Source: Rikenellaceae bacterium (GTDB lineage: Bacteria > Bacteroidota > Bacteroidia > Bacteroidales > Rikenellaceae). Taken from it: a DNA stretch of 48,987 nucleotides. The position numbers were made by a program, and so were the translations under genes. Positions 14,704-24,998 of this stretch are shown here, in pieces. Every line of letters starts with the position of its first letter. The first letter of the stretch is position 1. The DNA is taken from assembly GCA_017464745.1 (NCBI GenBank), contig JAFTYJ010000047.1, positions 1 to 48,987 on the forward strand. Reading direction: 5' to 3'. The notes below the pieces were generated by a model that worked only from the letters and a program-made list of their open reading frames with translations, made no database searches and was not told the DNA's origin.

Positions 14704-17301
14704 ATGAACATCAATGCACTTACCATCAAGGCACAGGAGTGCTTGCAGCAAGCATTCCGTGTCGCCCAGACGGCCGGTGGTGCGGCCGTCGAACCAATTC
14801 ACATTTTGGCGGCGCTCATCTCCGACGACACCACAGCGTGCAGTTATCTGCTCGGCAAGGTGGGTGTGGATGTACGCACACTGCGCAATCGCACCAACGA
14901 CATTATAGGCACCCAACCGCGTGTCAGCGGAGGCGAACAATATTTCTCTAACGACTCGTCCCGAGCAATTCAGAGTGCCGTGGACTACACCTCCAAACTT
15001 GGCGACCGCTATGCCTCGGTCGAGCACCTGTTGTTGGGAGTGCTCAAAGAGCGTGGCGAGGCAAGCCGACTGCTTGGCGAGTATGGTGTGGCCGAGAAGG
15101 AGTTGCTGGCGGCCATCAAGGAGTTGCGCCGAGGACAGAGTGTCGATAGTCCCACCTCGGAGCACGAATTCGATGCGCTGGGTCGCTACGCTATCAACCT
15201 TAACGATATGGCCCGAAGTGGTAAACTCGACCCCGTGATTGGTCGTGACGACGAGATTCGCCGTGTGTTGCAGATTCTGTCGCGCCGTACCAAAAATAAC
15301 CCCATATTGGTTGGTGAGCCGGGTGTGGGTAAGACCGCCATTGCCGAGGGTATTGCCCATCGAATCATCAACGGCGAGGTGCCCGAGAACCTGCGTAGCA
15401 AACTGATTTACTCGCTCGATATGGGTGCCCTGATTGCGGGTGCCAAGTATAAGGGTGAGTTCGAGGAGCGACTCAAAAGCGTTGTGCGCGAGGTGGTCGA
15501 GACCGATGGCGAGGTGCTGTTGTTTATCGACGAGATTCACACGCTGGTGGGCGCAGGCAAGGGCGATGGTGCTATGGACGCAGCCAACATCCTCAAACCT
15601 GCTTTGGCGCGAGGAGAGTTGCGAACCATAGGTGCCACAACCCTCGATGAGTTCCAAAAATATTTTGAGCAAGACAAGGCTCTCGAGCGTCGTTTCCAAA
15701 AGGTTATGGTCGATGAGCCGTCGGTCGAAGACTCGGTATCCATCCTGCGAGGATTGCGCGACCGCTACGAGGGTCACCACAAGGTGCGTATCAAAGACGA
15801 GGCTATCGTTGCGGCCGTGGAGTTGAGCCACCGCTACATCACAAGCCGTTTTCTGCCCGACAAAGCCATTGACCTTGTGGACGAGGCGGCTGCCAAGTTG
15901 CGTTTGGAGATGAACTCCGTGCCCGAGGAGATTGATGTGTTGGACAACCGCGCCCGAAGTCTTGAAATTGAGCGCGAGGCCATTCGCCGCGAGAACGACA
16001 CTTCGCGTTTGGAGACTATCGACCGTGAGTTGGCCGAACTCAACGCCAGCCGTTCGGAGTTGCGCGCCAAATGGGAGAGCCAAAAGGCTGTATTGGCCAA
16101 GATTCAGACCGAGAAGGAGGCCATCGAGCGTTTCAAAGTCGAGGCTGCTGAGGCCGAGCGTCGTGGCGACTATGGTACTGTGGCCGAGTTGCGTTACGGC
16201 AAGATACGCGAAGCCGAAGCACGCATATCGGCGCTCGAAACCGAACAGGCTATGACCCGTGCCGAAGACTCACTCATCAAAGAGGAAGTTGATGCACGCG
16301 ACATTGCCGAGGTGGTAGCCAAGTGGACGGGAATCCCCGTGAATCGTATGTTGCAGAGTGAGCGCGAGAAGTTGCTGCGTATGGAGCAGGAGTTACACAA
16401 TCGTGTTGTTGGTCAGGATGTAGCCATTGCTGCGGTGTCGGATGCCGTACGCCGCAGTCGTGCAGGGTTGAGTGACCCGCGTCGTCCCATAGGCTCATTC
16501 CTATTTATCGGCTCGACGGGTGTGGGCAAGACCGAGTTGGCAAAGGCCCTGGCAGAGTTCCTGTTCAACGACGAAACAATGCTTACGCGTATTGATATGA
16601 GCGAGTATCAGGAGCGCCACGCCGTGTCGCGTCTGATTGGTGCCCCTCCGGGATATGTAGGCTACGACGAGGGTGGACAACTCACCGAAGCCGTGCGCCG
16701 CAAACCCTACTCGGTGGTGCTGCTGGACGAAATCGAGAAGGCGCATCCCGATGTGTTCAACATTCTGTTGCAGGTGTTGGACGACGGTCGTCTGACCGAC
16801 AACAAGGGTCGCACCGTGGATTTCCGCAACACCATTGTCATTATGACCTCAAATCTGGGCAGCAACATCATCACCGAGCGTTTTGCCGATGTGCTGGCCA
16901 AGGGTGGTGAGTTGTCGGACGAGGTTGTAGGCTCCACGCGCGAACAGGTTGTGGAGTTGATGAAACGCACACTGAAACCCGAGTTTATGAACCGTATCGA
17001 CGAGATTGTGATGTTCACACCGCTCACTCGCGAGCAGACACTCCAAATTGTCGATATACAGTTGAGCGCCGTCGAGCGAATGATTCGTCAATCGGGAATG
17101 GAGTTGAGTGTCACCGCCGCAGCCCGCAAGTGGCTCGCCACCGAGGGTTACGACCCCATTTACGGAGCGCGTCCCGTCAAGCGTGTAATCCAAACACACG
17201 TGGTAAACAACCTGTCACGAGCAATACTCGCCGGCACCGTCGACCGAACAAAGCCCATAACCATCGACGCGTCCGACCAGGGACTTGTGTTCAACAACTA
17301 A
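14704..17301 (+). CDS. clpB: ATP-dependent disaggregase ClpB
   Basis: Hexameric AAA+ chaperone that rescues aggregated proteins with DnaK. It is 865 residues, matching ClpB. In order: a Clp-N double repeat (1-150); NBD1 with Walker [10 protein letters not shown] near 204 and Walker [11 protein letters not shown]; the coiled-coil M domain (about 405-525, with [14 protein letters not shown]), which separates ClpB from ClpA/ClpC; and NBD2 with Walker [10 protein letters not shown] near 604 and Walker [14 protein letters not shown]. The start [11 protein letters not shown] at 14704 is used because it begins the Clp-N domain; a longer frame from 14635 would start upstream of the predicted promoter. 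Monocistronic, between terminators, with sigma-54-like control. Confidence 0.97.
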   Translation: MNINALTIKAQECLQQAFRVAQTAGGAAVEPIHILAALISDDTTACSYLLGKVGVDVRTLRNRTNDIIGTQPRVSGGEQYFSNDSSRAIQSAVDYTSKLGDRYASVEHLLLGVLKERGEASRLLGEYGVAEKELLAAIKELRRGQSVDSPTSEHEFDALGRYAINLNDMARSGKLDPVIGRDDEIRRVLQILSRRTKNNPILVGEPGVGKTAIAEGIAHRIINGEVPENLRSKLIYSLDMGALIAGAKYKGEFEERLKSVVREVVETDGEVLLFIDEIHTLVGAGKGDGAMDAANILKPALARGELRTIGATTLDEFQKYFEQDKALERRFQKVMVDEPSVEDSVSILRGLRDRYEGHHKVRIKDEAIVAAVELSHRYITSRFLPDKAIDLVDEAAAKLRLEMNSVPEEIDVLDNRARSLEIEREAIRRENDTSRLETIDRELAELNASRSELRAKWESQKAVLAKIQTEKEAIERFKVEAAEAERRGDYGTVAELRYGKIREAEARISALETEQAMTRAEDSLIKEEVDARDIAEVVAKWTGIPVNRMLQSEREKLLRMEQELHNRVVGQDVAIAAVSDAVRRSRAGLSDPRRPIGSFLFIGSTGVGKTELAKALAEFLFNDETMLTRIDMSEYQERHAVSRLIGAPPGYVGYDEGGQLTEAVRRKPYSVVLLDEIEKAHPDVFNILLQVLDDGRLTDNKGRTVDFRNTIVIMTSNLGSNIITERFADVLAKGGELSDEVVGSTREQVVELMKRTLKPEFMNRIDEIVMFTPLTREQTLQIVDIQLSAVERMIRQSGMELSVTAAARKWLATEGYDPIYGARPVKRVIQTHVVNNLSRAILAGTVDRTKPITIDASDQGLVFNN

Positions 17302-17306
17302 AAAAA

Positions 17307-17370
17307 GGTGGCGTAGCCACCCTGTCTGTTCAAAAAAAGTACCCCAGCCAAACGGCTGAGGTACTTTTCT
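17307..17370. terminator. Terminator region between convergent clpB and the V-ATPase operon
   Basis: Two hairpins: GGTGGC/GCCACC (17307-17312, 17316-17321) just after clpB, then a longer stem 17335-17349 / 17354-17368. The second has TTTTCTTTTTT on the plus side and seven T on the minus side, so it can act in both directions. Confidence 0.88.
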
Positions 17371-17394
17371 TTTTTCGTGGTATTGCTAATAGGA

Positions 17395-17865
<471 letters not shown>

Positions 17866-17880
17866 TTAATTATTGTTTTG

Positions 17881-19746
17881 TTATTTATCTTGTTGCTTTT
17901 TGAAGGGCTCGAAGGTGCGAGTTGCCATCTCGAAGCCCGCGTTTTTGAAGAACTCCACAAACGTCAGACGCATCGGGTGAACGAACGACGAGATTGTAGA
18001 CATAAAGAGGTTGATACCGTGGCCGATGAGCAGGATTACCGATGCCAGGATGACTTTCAGAATGATTGACACCACCGACATACCTTCAAGACCTGCATCC
18101 AGACCCGTCATACCCATTGCAAGGCTGTTGAACACCAGCGCAAGTACACCGCCCGACAAGCCGATGGCAAACAGACGGATATAACTCAACACGTCACTCA
18201 ACAGACCCGTTATGTTGTTATAGGTATTCCAGAGTCCCGAGCCGATGTTGGCAAAGATATTCTTGCCGGGCGAGTTGAACAGCAGCATCAACACCAGAGC
18301 CACACCTGCCACCGCGTAGAATGCGGGCGACGAGGTGGTGAACCACGGAATTACGAATGCTTCGTTCAACATAGGCAGAGCCGCAGCCAAGCAGCCAGCC
18401 ACCAGCAGCAGGAACCATCCCAGACTGCCCAGCGCATAGCGGAAACCAAACGTGCGGGTTGTCATATAGATATTCACAGCCATACCCAACAGGATTTGCA
18501 CAACACCGAGGGCCAATGCCAGCGAGAAGAACTCACCTTGGAAGTCCAAGAAGGGCGAATCAGCGATACTCTCGTAGCCCAACATTTTGGGGATACTCAT
18601 ACCGAACAGCGAGCCCGTATAGGTACCGAACAGAACGGTTGCGCCACCGCACAACATCGACAACCACGAAGCCTGACGCATACTCTTGCCACCCTTGAAG
18701 TAGAGTGCCATACCTACGGCCAGAATGATTGCACCATATCCCGCGTCGTTCAGACAGATTGCAAAGAACAACATATAGAACGGTGCGAACAACGGGGTCA
18801 AATCGAGTGTACCATACTTGGGCAGGGCGTACATCGAACCAATCAGTTCGAACACGCTTGCAAACCAGCGGTTTTTGAGTTTCACGGGGGTGTTGTCCTC
18901 GGGGGTAGGAGCCTCCTTGATGTAGTAGAGTCCCGGCTCGGCGTCCAGCATAGCGTCCACCTGCGCCTGGTTATCCACCTCGGCCCACGCCTCCATAACG
19001 GTCAGGGCACCCTCAGCCTCGGCCTTACCCGAGCGTGCCACACGGCTGAAATCCAACTGCTCGGCAATCGTGCCACGAGTCTTTTCCAGCAGTGCCACGC
19101 TTGCTACGGCGTTGGCATAAACTTTATCCCACGAGGCGACCTCCGACTCCAAACGTGCAATCTCGGCACGAGCCTGAGCAGCCGTCTGTGTCAGCGGTTT
19201 AATCTCTTGGGCATCAATCATCACATCTTCACCGGGGCGGGTAATAACCACAAAGTGGCTCACGCCCTCAACGTCGCTCACACGCTCCACGGTGTAACTC
19301 TTGCTCCACTCCTCGACACCACGTTCGTAGTCGCCCGTTTGAGCCGTAAAGAAGTGCAGCACAACACCTTCGTTGCGTAGACGACCGATGACCTCGGCGT
19401 CGAATTCGCCCCACGGTTCGGCCTCCGCAGCACACTTTTGCAGGCGTGCTATCTCACTCTGCAAAGCACCCACAGCCTCCTCGGCTGCCACATAGCGGTC
19501 AAAAGCCTCATCTCCGTCGGCATAGGCCACACCACCCGCATAGCGAGCATCGGCAGCCATTGAAGTAAGTTTTGCGATGGCCGCTTTGTAGCGGTCAACG
19601 TCCATCATCACACGGCGGTCGTTCTCCGAAGGTTCCCAGCCTGCCGTGGTCACATCCACCAAGCCCAACTCTTGCAAACGTTGGAGGAATTCGTCACGTT
19701 TCGAGGTCAGCACCACGAAACTGTATTTATTCATCTTTACAATCAT
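17881..19746 (-). CDS. ntpI: V-type ATPase subunit I (stator a-subunit)
   Basis: 621-residue membrane stator subunit. A long cytoplasmic, coiled-coil-rich N-terminal half (to about residue 320, for example QTAAQARAEIARLESEVASW) is followed by about seven to eight transmembrane helices. These include DLTPLFAPFYMLFFAICLNDAGYG and the late SYIRLFAIGLSGG, where the conserved arginine faces the rotor. It couples ion flow to the K ring. Gaps of 3 bp to D and 30 bp to K show co-transcription. Confidence 0.93.
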   Translation of the reverse strand: MIVKMNKYSFVVLTSKRDEFLQRLQELGLVDVTTAGWEPSENDRRVMMDVDRYKAAIAKLTSMAADARYAGGVAYADGDEAFDRYVAAEEAVGALQSEIARLQKCAAEAEPWGEFDAEVIGRLRNEGVVLHFFTAQTGDYERGVEEWSKSYTVERVSDVEGVSHFVVITRPGEDVMIDAQEIKPLTQTAAQARAEIARLESEVASWDKVYANAVASVALLEKTRGTIAEQLDFSRVARSGKAEAEGALTVMEAWAEVDNQAQVDAMLDAEPGLYYIKEAPTPEDNTPVKLKNRWFASVFELIGSMYALPKYGTLDLTPLFAPFYMLFFAICLNDAGYGAIILAVGMALYFKGGKSMRQASWLSMLCGGATVLFGTYTGSLFGMSIPKMLGYESIADSPFLDFQGEFFSLALALGVVQILLGMAVNIYMTTRTFGFRYALGSLGWFLLLVAGCLAAALPMLNEAFVIPWFTTSSPAFYAVAGVALVLMLLFNSPGKNIFANIGSGLWNTYNNITGLLSDVLSYIRLFAIGLSGGVLALVFNSLAMGMTGLDAGLEGMSVVSIILKVILASVILLIGHGINLFMSTISSFVHPMRLTFVEFFKNAGFEMATRTFEPFKKQQDK

Positions 19747-19749
19747 ACG

Positions 19750-20343
19750 TTACTCCTCCTGTTGATGTTTGCTTTTCACGATTTTTTGGGCGCTCTTCGA
19801 GAGGTTCTCCTCATCCTCCAAGAAACGCTTAATCTTACGAATTGCGTCTTGGTAGCCGGGGATTTGCACCTTCTCGTAGAGGTTCACTTTCTGCGTGGTC
19901 TTTTTGCGGGCCTTGTCGAGCAGTCGCATTTTGAGGTCAAACACCTCGTACTCGACCATTAGGCGCGCCACTCTGCGCAACAACTCCACGCCGTCGGCAG
20001 TCCACGCGGGGCTGCTGAACAGGTCGTAGGGTCGATTGGCAAAGACCACCTCTTTCAACACGGGGATGCGCACGCCGGCGATTTTCACAGCCGTCAGTTC
20101 GACATCCTCAATGCTCACAAGGTCGGGGTCGAACTCGCCCCACAGTGCAGTCATATAGTCGTATTGCGACTCCACGTCCTGCAACTCGCGGGCGAAGGTT
20201 TCGGCCACCTCTTTGGCCTTGGCGACTTCCAATCGCAGGGCGCTCTCCTTACTTTTGATGGTAGGGAGCGCCTTTTCACGAACTTTCAGCTGTTTGCCAA
20301 GTTCGCCGAGCGAAGTCTTGTTATATTGAAATTTGATTGCCAT
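19750..20343 (-). CDS. ntpD: V-type ATPase subunit D (central stalk)
   Basis: 197 residues, mostly predicted coiled coil at both ends, as expected of the rotor shaft. The N terminus is KFQYNKTSLGELGKQLKVREKALPTIKSK (first part KFQYNKTSLGEL) and the C terminus is basic and Glu/Lys-rich, with KVNLYEKVQIPGY before it. It sits 9 bp after subunit B and 3 bp before subunit I. No subunit F gene, the usual stalk partner, is present in the operon. Confidence 0.92.
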   Translation of the reverse strand: MAIKFQYNKTSLGELGKQLKVREKALPTIKSKESALRLEVAKAKEVAETFARELQDVESQYDYMTALWGEFDPDLVSIEDVELTAVKIAGVRIPVLKEVVFANRPYDLFSSPAWTADGVELLRRVARLMVEYEVFDLKMRLLDKARKKTTQKVNLYEKVQIPGYQDAIRKIKRFLEDEENLSKSAQKIVKSKHQQEE

Positions 20344-20352
20344 AAGCAGTCG

Positions 20353-21678
20353 TTATGCCACTGTGGGCCAATATTTTTCAACCAATTCTTGTTTGATGGC
20401 CACCTCCGATGCGGTGAAGTACTTGGCAAACAGGCTCCAAGCGATGTCCAACATCTGGGTAATCTCGATATTTACGTCGATAGCCAGCAGTTTTTCGGAG
20501 TAGTCGTGGGCGAATTTCAGCGTACGCTCGTCATAATCCGAAAGGTCAAAACCATTCTCCAACTTGGTTTTGGCGTTGGCGGCGTCGGCATACAGACGCA
20601 CACAAGCGTTCATAACCTGCGGGTGGTCCTCACGGGTTTTCTTGCCAATTACCAACTGTTTCAGACGCGACAGGCTTCGGAACGGGTCGATAATAACCTT
20701 ACCCGTGTCGGAGTCGTTACGCAAGAACAACTGACCCTCGGTGATATAACCGGTGTTGTCAGGCACAGCGTGGGTAATGTCGCCACCCGACAGCGTGGTC
20801 ACCGCGATGATGGTAATCGAACCACCGTTGGGAAGTTGTACAGCCTTCTCGTAAATCTTTGCCAAGTCCGAGTACAGCGAACCGGGCATCGAGTCCTTCG
20901 AGGGGATTTGGACCATACGGTTCGACACAATCGCCAGCGCGTCGGCATACAGCGTCATATCGGTCAGCAGCACCAGCACCTTCTCGCCCTTGTCGGCTGC
21001 GAAGTACTCGGCAGCAGTCAGCGCCATATCGGGAATCAGCAGACGCTCCACGGGAGGATTCTCCGTAGTGTTCACAAAACTTACGATACGGTCCAGCGCA
21101 CCTGCGTTCTCAAACACGCTCTTGAAATACAAGAAGTCGTCGTTGGTCATACCCATACCGCCGAGGATAATCTTGTCGGCTTTTGCACGCAGAGCCACGT
21201 TGGCCATCACAGCGTTGTAGGGTTGGTCGGGGTCGGCAAAGAAGGGAATCTTTTGACCCGACACGATGGTATTGTTAAGGTCGATACCTGCGATACCGGT
21301 TGCGATAAGTTCCGAAGGTTGGATACGTTTGAAGGGGTTCACAGTGGGGCCGCCAATCACACGAGGCTCACCCTCGGGTTGAGCACCGCCCTCGATAGGC
21401 TCGCCGTAGGCGTTGAAGAAGCGGCCTGCCAACTCGTCGCTAACGTTCAATTTGGGCGGCTCGCCGTGGAACACCACCTCCGAGTTGGTTGCGATACCCT
21501 CGGTACCTGCAAACACTTGGAGGATTACGTTCTCGCCGTTAATCTTTACCACCTGTGCAAGTTTGCCGCCCACGGTTGCAAGTTCGTCGTTACCTACTCC
21601 CGTTGCTTTGAGGCTCACCGTTGCTTTGGTGATGTTGTCGATTTTGGTGTATATTTTTTGAAATGCTTTTGTTGCCAT
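20353..21678 (-). CDS. ntpB: V-type ATPase subunit B
   Basis: Non-catalytic subunit of the A3B3 head, 441 residues. It has the beta-barrel start, the nucleotide-domain segment GQKIPFFADPDQPYNAV without a P-loop, then VLLTDMTLYADALA, PGSLYSDLAKIYEKA and GGSITIIAVTTLSGGDITH. The C terminus is helical. It lies 4 bp after subunit A. Confidence 0.95.
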   Translation of the reverse strand: MATKAFQKIYTKIDNITKATVSLKATGVGNDELATVGGKLAQVVKINGENVILQVFAGTEGIATNSEVVFHGEPPKLNVSDELAGRFFNAYGEPIEGGAQPEGEPRVIGGPTVNPFKRIQPSELIATGIAGIDLNNTIVSGQKIPFFADPDQPYNAVMANVALRAKADKIILGGMGMTNDDFLYFKSVFENAGALDRIVSFVNTTENPPVERLLIPDMALTAAEYFAADKGEKVLVLLTDMTLYADALAIVSNRMVQIPSKDSMPGSLYSDLAKIYEKAVQLPNGGSITIIAVTTLSGGDITHAVPDNTGYITEGQLFLRNDSDTGKVIIDPFRSLSRLKQLVIGKKTREDHPQVMNACVRLYADAANAKTKLENGFDLSDYDERTLKFAHDYSEKLLAIDVNIEITQMLDIAWSLFAKYFTASEVAIKQELVEKYWPTVA

Positions 21679-21682
21679 AGGT

Positions 21683-23443
21683 TTAGTTCTCCTTTACTTT
21701 GGTGGACAGATACTCTTTGATTTGCTTTTCGTAGTCGTAGAACTTCTCGCTCTGCCACTCGGTGTAGTTCATCTGGCGGAACAGGTTGATGAGGCCTTTG
21801 AAGAAGGTTGCACACTCCTCGAAGTCCGCAAAGTCAAACGACCTGTCGCAAACATCCAACACCATATTATATACATACTTCTGACGCTCCAACGGGCAGT
21901 TGGCATCAATATCGTCGAAAGCATCTTGTTGCAGAATCACAAAGTCCAAGAGTTCGCTCTTGTAGTAACGCTCGTGGTACTCAACGGGCACACCATCGTC
22001 ACCCAGAATGTTGATTTGCTCCGAAGCCTCTTTACCACGTTGCACCAGAGTCTTGCCTTTGTAAACCTTCTCAACCCAGCCTTTCTCGACTTTGCCGTCA
22101 AGGTACTCGACAACCTCGGGATACTCCAAGTATTTCGAATACGAGTCGATGGGGTCGATTGCGGGGTAACGCTTACTATCGGCACGGCCTTGCGAAAGTG
22201 CATAGAAACAACGTGCAGCCTTTTTGGTCGACTCGGTCACAGGCTCTTTGAGGTTACCACCCGCGGGCGATACAGTACCCAGGAAGGTTACCGAACCGCT
22301 CTCGCCATTAGGCAGATATACCAAACCTGCGCGGGCATAGAATCCCGAAATAATTGCCGACAAGTCCATCGGGAACGCATCCTGACCGGGCAACTCCTCC
22401 AAACGGTTACTCATCTCACGCAGAGCCTGCGCCCAACGCGAAGTCGAGTCGGCCAGAATCAGTACTTTCAGACCCATTGCACGATAGTACTCGCCGATGG
22501 TCATACCGGTATAAACCGAAGCCTCACGAGCCGCAACGGGCATATTCGAGGTGTTGCAGATGATGGTTGTACGCTCCATCAGTTTGTGACCCGTACGGGG
22601 GTCGTCCAAGTGGGGGAACTCGGCGAAAATCTCAACCACCTCATTTGCACGCTCACCGCACGCAACCATAATAATCACGTCGGCCTCGGCTTGTTTCGAA
22701 ATGGCGTGTTGCAGCACGGTCTTACCTGCACCGAACGGGCCGGGGATAAATCCGGTACCACCGTCAGCAATGGGGTTGAACGTGTCGATTGCACGCACAC
22801 CCGTTTCCATTACACGCGAGGGGCGGGGTTTCGAGGTGTATGCTTTGATGGCTTGTTTAACGGGCCATTTTTGCACCATAGTAATATTGTGGTCGTTACC
22901 CTCGGCGTCGGTAACCACGGCCACCGTGTCGGTAACCTTATACTCGCCGGCAGCAGCAACACTCTTAACGGTGTAGGTGTCGGTCATCACAAAGGGGACC
23001 ATAATTTTGTGGGCAACCCACATCTCTTGCACCTGGCCGAGCCACGAGCCTGCGCTCACTTTATCGCCCGCTTTTGCCAGGGGTTTGAACTCCCACAACT
23101 TGTCGTAGTCGATGGGGTCAGTAGTGGTTCCGCGCTCGATGAACAGACCGCTCATCTTTTCGAGGTCGTTTTGCAGACCGTCGTAACTGCGCGAGAGGAT
23201 ACCGGGGGCAAGTGTTGCCCCCAACATATGGCCCTCGAACTCCACGGGGTCGCCAATTTTCAGACCGCGTGTAGAGTCGAACACCTGAACATAGGCCGCA
23301 TCGCCAATAACTTTAATGACCTCGGCCATCAATTTAACATCGCCCAAATCAACGTGGCAGATTTCGTTTTGCGAAACGGGGCCGTCGGCCTTCACCACCA
23401 CAAGGTTCGAGACGATACCTGATACTCGTCCTGTTGTCTTCAT
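21683..23443 (-). CDS. ntpA: V-type ATPase subunit A (catalytic)
   Basis: 586-residue catalytic subunit. The P-loop GPFGAGKTVLQ is near residue 232 and MVACGERANEVVE follows. The non-homologous insertion region typical of V/A-type A subunits is present at about 110-190 (WEFKPLAKAGDKVSAGSWLG). ADSTSRWAQALREMSNRLEELPG is the conserved post-Walker segment (quoted core ADSTSRWAQALREMS). Length and insertion exclude an F-type alpha or beta subunit. Gap of 33 bp after the DUF2764 gene. Confidence 0.97.
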   Translation of the reverse strand: MKTTGRVSGIVSNLVVVKADGPVSQNEICHVDLGDVKLMAEVIKVIGDAAYVQVFDSTRGLKIGDPVEFEGHMLGATLAPGILSRSYDGLQNDLEKMSGLFIERGTTTDPIDYDKLWEFKPLAKAGDKVSAGSWLGQVQEMWVAHKIMVPFVMTDTYTVKSVAAAGEYKVTDTVAVVTDAEGNDHNITMVQKWPVKQAIKAYTSKPRPSRVMETGVRAIDTFNPIADGGTGFIPGPFGAGKTVLQHAISKQAEADVIIMVACGERANEVVEIFAEFPHLDDPRTGHKLMERTTIICNTSNMPVAAREASVYTGMTIGEYYRAMGLKVLILADSTSRWAQALREMSNRLEELPGQDAFPMDLSAIISGFYARAGLVYLPNGESGSVTFLGTVSPAGGNLKEPVTESTKKAARCFYALSQGRADSKRYPAIDPIDSYSKYLEYPEVVEYLDGKVEKGWVEKVYKGKTLVQRGKEASEQINILGDDGVPVEYHERYYKSELLDFVILQQDAFDDIDANCPLERQKYVYNMVLDVCDRSFDFADFEECATFFKGLINLFRQMNYTEWQSEKFYDYEKQIKEYLSTKVKEN

Positions 23444-23476
23444 TTTATATATTTTTGTTATTTATTTTCGTTGCTT

Positions 23477-24325
23477 TTACTCCGCTTTGGCAGTGTTTTC
23501 GATTTTGTCACGTGCGCTCAGGCCTGCCACCAGACGGCGATACATCTCCTTGCCGCGAGCCTCATCCAGACGGCTCCAACGGTCCACCAGATTGATGCGA
23601 ACCAAGAACGCCATAACCGCGTCGATATTGAAGTAGTCGAACGCGGTCAGTTCCTCACTCATCTCCCAGCGAATAACGTCGATACGGTGCTCCTTGTCGA
23701 GCATATTGACATCCTCGCCGAGTGCGGTCAGCAGGCTGTCAATCCACGGAAGTTCGCCTCTTAGTCCGAAGTCGGCTGCCGAACTCTTGGCGAGTCCTTG
23801 GGCAATCTCGTCGTCACCTACAACGACCTCGGCTACGGGCACGTCCAAACGGCGGGCAGTAACTGCGGCACTTACATTACGGAGTGCTTTATCAAAGGCC
23901 GCCCACTCGCGCAAAAACTCGCTCGACGAGCGTGCGCACTCCTCGTAGTAACCCTCCATCATCGCCTTTTCGAAAGGTACACTGCGGTCCACATCATCCC
24001 ACTCCACATCGTCGGGGCGGGCGTAGGCCATAATCAACCTTTGGGCAAATTTGGGCAATTTCTCGGGGCGCTCCAACTCCTCGGCAATCTCCTCGGCGCT
24101 CAGGTTTCCGAGCGACACGATGCGGCTTCCGCCACGGCGCAGAGTCAGCAGATTCTCAATATCGTAGTAGGTATAAAGCAGTCGTGCCACGCGTGCATCG
24201 CCCGCCGAGAGTTCCTCCATCACCGAGTCCACAATGGCTCGTGCGTCAAAACCCTTGGTGTCGGCATCAAGCGCCCACTCCTTCAAACCCGCTACGAGAG
24301 TATAATACTGATTGGAGAACATCAC
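23477..24325 (-). CDS. DUF2764 protein of the V-ATPase operon (probable subunit C equivalent)
   Basis: 282 residues, predicted largely helical, no signal peptide. Sequence hallmarks are NQYYTLVAGLKEW at the N terminus, YYDIENLL, LPWIDSLLTALGEDVNMLDKEHRID and DYFNIDAVMAFLVR. This family occupies the position between subunits E and A in Bacteroidota and Chlamydia V-ATPase operons, where a subunit C gene would be expected. A role as the socket joining rotor and ring is inferred from position and helical content. It starts 2 bp after subunit E, with two possible start ATGs in tandem. Confidence 0.85.
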   Translation of the reverse strand: MMFSNQYYTLVAGLKEWALDADTKGFDARAIVDSVMEELSAGDARVARLLYTYYDIENLLTLRRGGSRIVSLGNLSAEEIAEELERPEKLPKFAQRLIMAYARPDDVEWDDVDRSVPFEKAMMEGYYEECARSSSEFLREWAAFDKALRNVSAAVTARRLDVPVAEVVVGDDEIAQGLAKSSAADFGLRGELPWIDSLLTALGEDVNMLDKEHRIDVIRWEMSEELTAFDYFNIDAVMAFLVRINLVDRWSRLDEARGKEMYRRLVAGLSARDKIENTAKAE

Positions 24326-24327
24326 GT

Positions 24328-24942
24328 TTAGGCTTTATAAAGAAGGTTCGAAACTTTGTCGCGGAGGTACTCGCCCAGCAGTGCGTCGAAATCCTCGTCG
24401 GCAAAACTGATGTAGTAGCCACCATCTTTGGGACCGATTTTGAAACCGCTCTTTACACCCTTACCGAACGACACCTCGACACCTGCGGCCAACAACTCTT
24501 TGGCAGCACCTGCGAAGGCTTTATCCAGAGTGGCTTTTTTGTCCTCGGGCAACAGAGCCACAAGGCTCACAGCCTCCGACGACGAGCCATTCCAATTTTT
24601 AGCCACAGTCAGCAACATATCTTTCACGAATGTAGCATCCAGAGTAGCCTCGGCCACCGCTTTCGATGCGGTTTGGGCCACTACCATATTGTTAATTTCG
24701 GTTTTGAGAGCAGCCACAGCCTGACGGCCTGCCAGCGAAATCTCGGTCATTGTGTTTTGAGTCAACTCTGCGGCTTGTTTTTGAGCAGCCTCAACGATGG
24801 CTTTAGCCTCGGCCTGTGCCTCTGCTACGATGGCTTTGGCTTTGGCTTGTGCATCTGCAACGAGTTTATCGGCATCGTTGCGACCTTTCGAGAGACCCTC
24901 CTGATAGAGTTGCTCGGTAAGTTTTTGAAGTTTGTTTTCCAT
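24328..24942 (-). CDS. ntpE: V-type ATPase subunit E (peripheral stalk)
   Basis: 204 residues. The N-terminal half is a long Ala/Lys/Glu coiled coil (about 15-80, with ADAQAKAKAIVAEAQAEAKA). The C-terminal domain is globular (GVKSGFKIGPKDGGYYISF, FDALLGEYLRDKV). It forms the peripheral stalk, normally with subunit G/H, for which no gene is visible. First V-ATPase gene; no convincing promoter is seen in the 56 bp upstream, so transcription may come through from the DUF4301 gene. Confidence 0.9.
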   Translation of the reverse strand: MENKLQKLTEQLYQEGLSKGRNDADKLVADAQAKAKAIVAEAQAEAKAIVEAAQKQAAELTQNTMTEISLAGRQAVAALKTEINNMVVAQTASKAVAEATLDATFVKDMLLTVAKNWNGSSSEAVSLVALLPEDKKATLDKAFAGAAKELLAAGVEVSFGKGVKSGFKIGPKDGGYYISFADEDFDALLGEYLRDKVSNLLYKA

Positions 24943-24998
24943 TGTTTTGTATAGTTATATTTTATTGTTTTTGCTCTTATGCTCTAACGTGTGCAGGA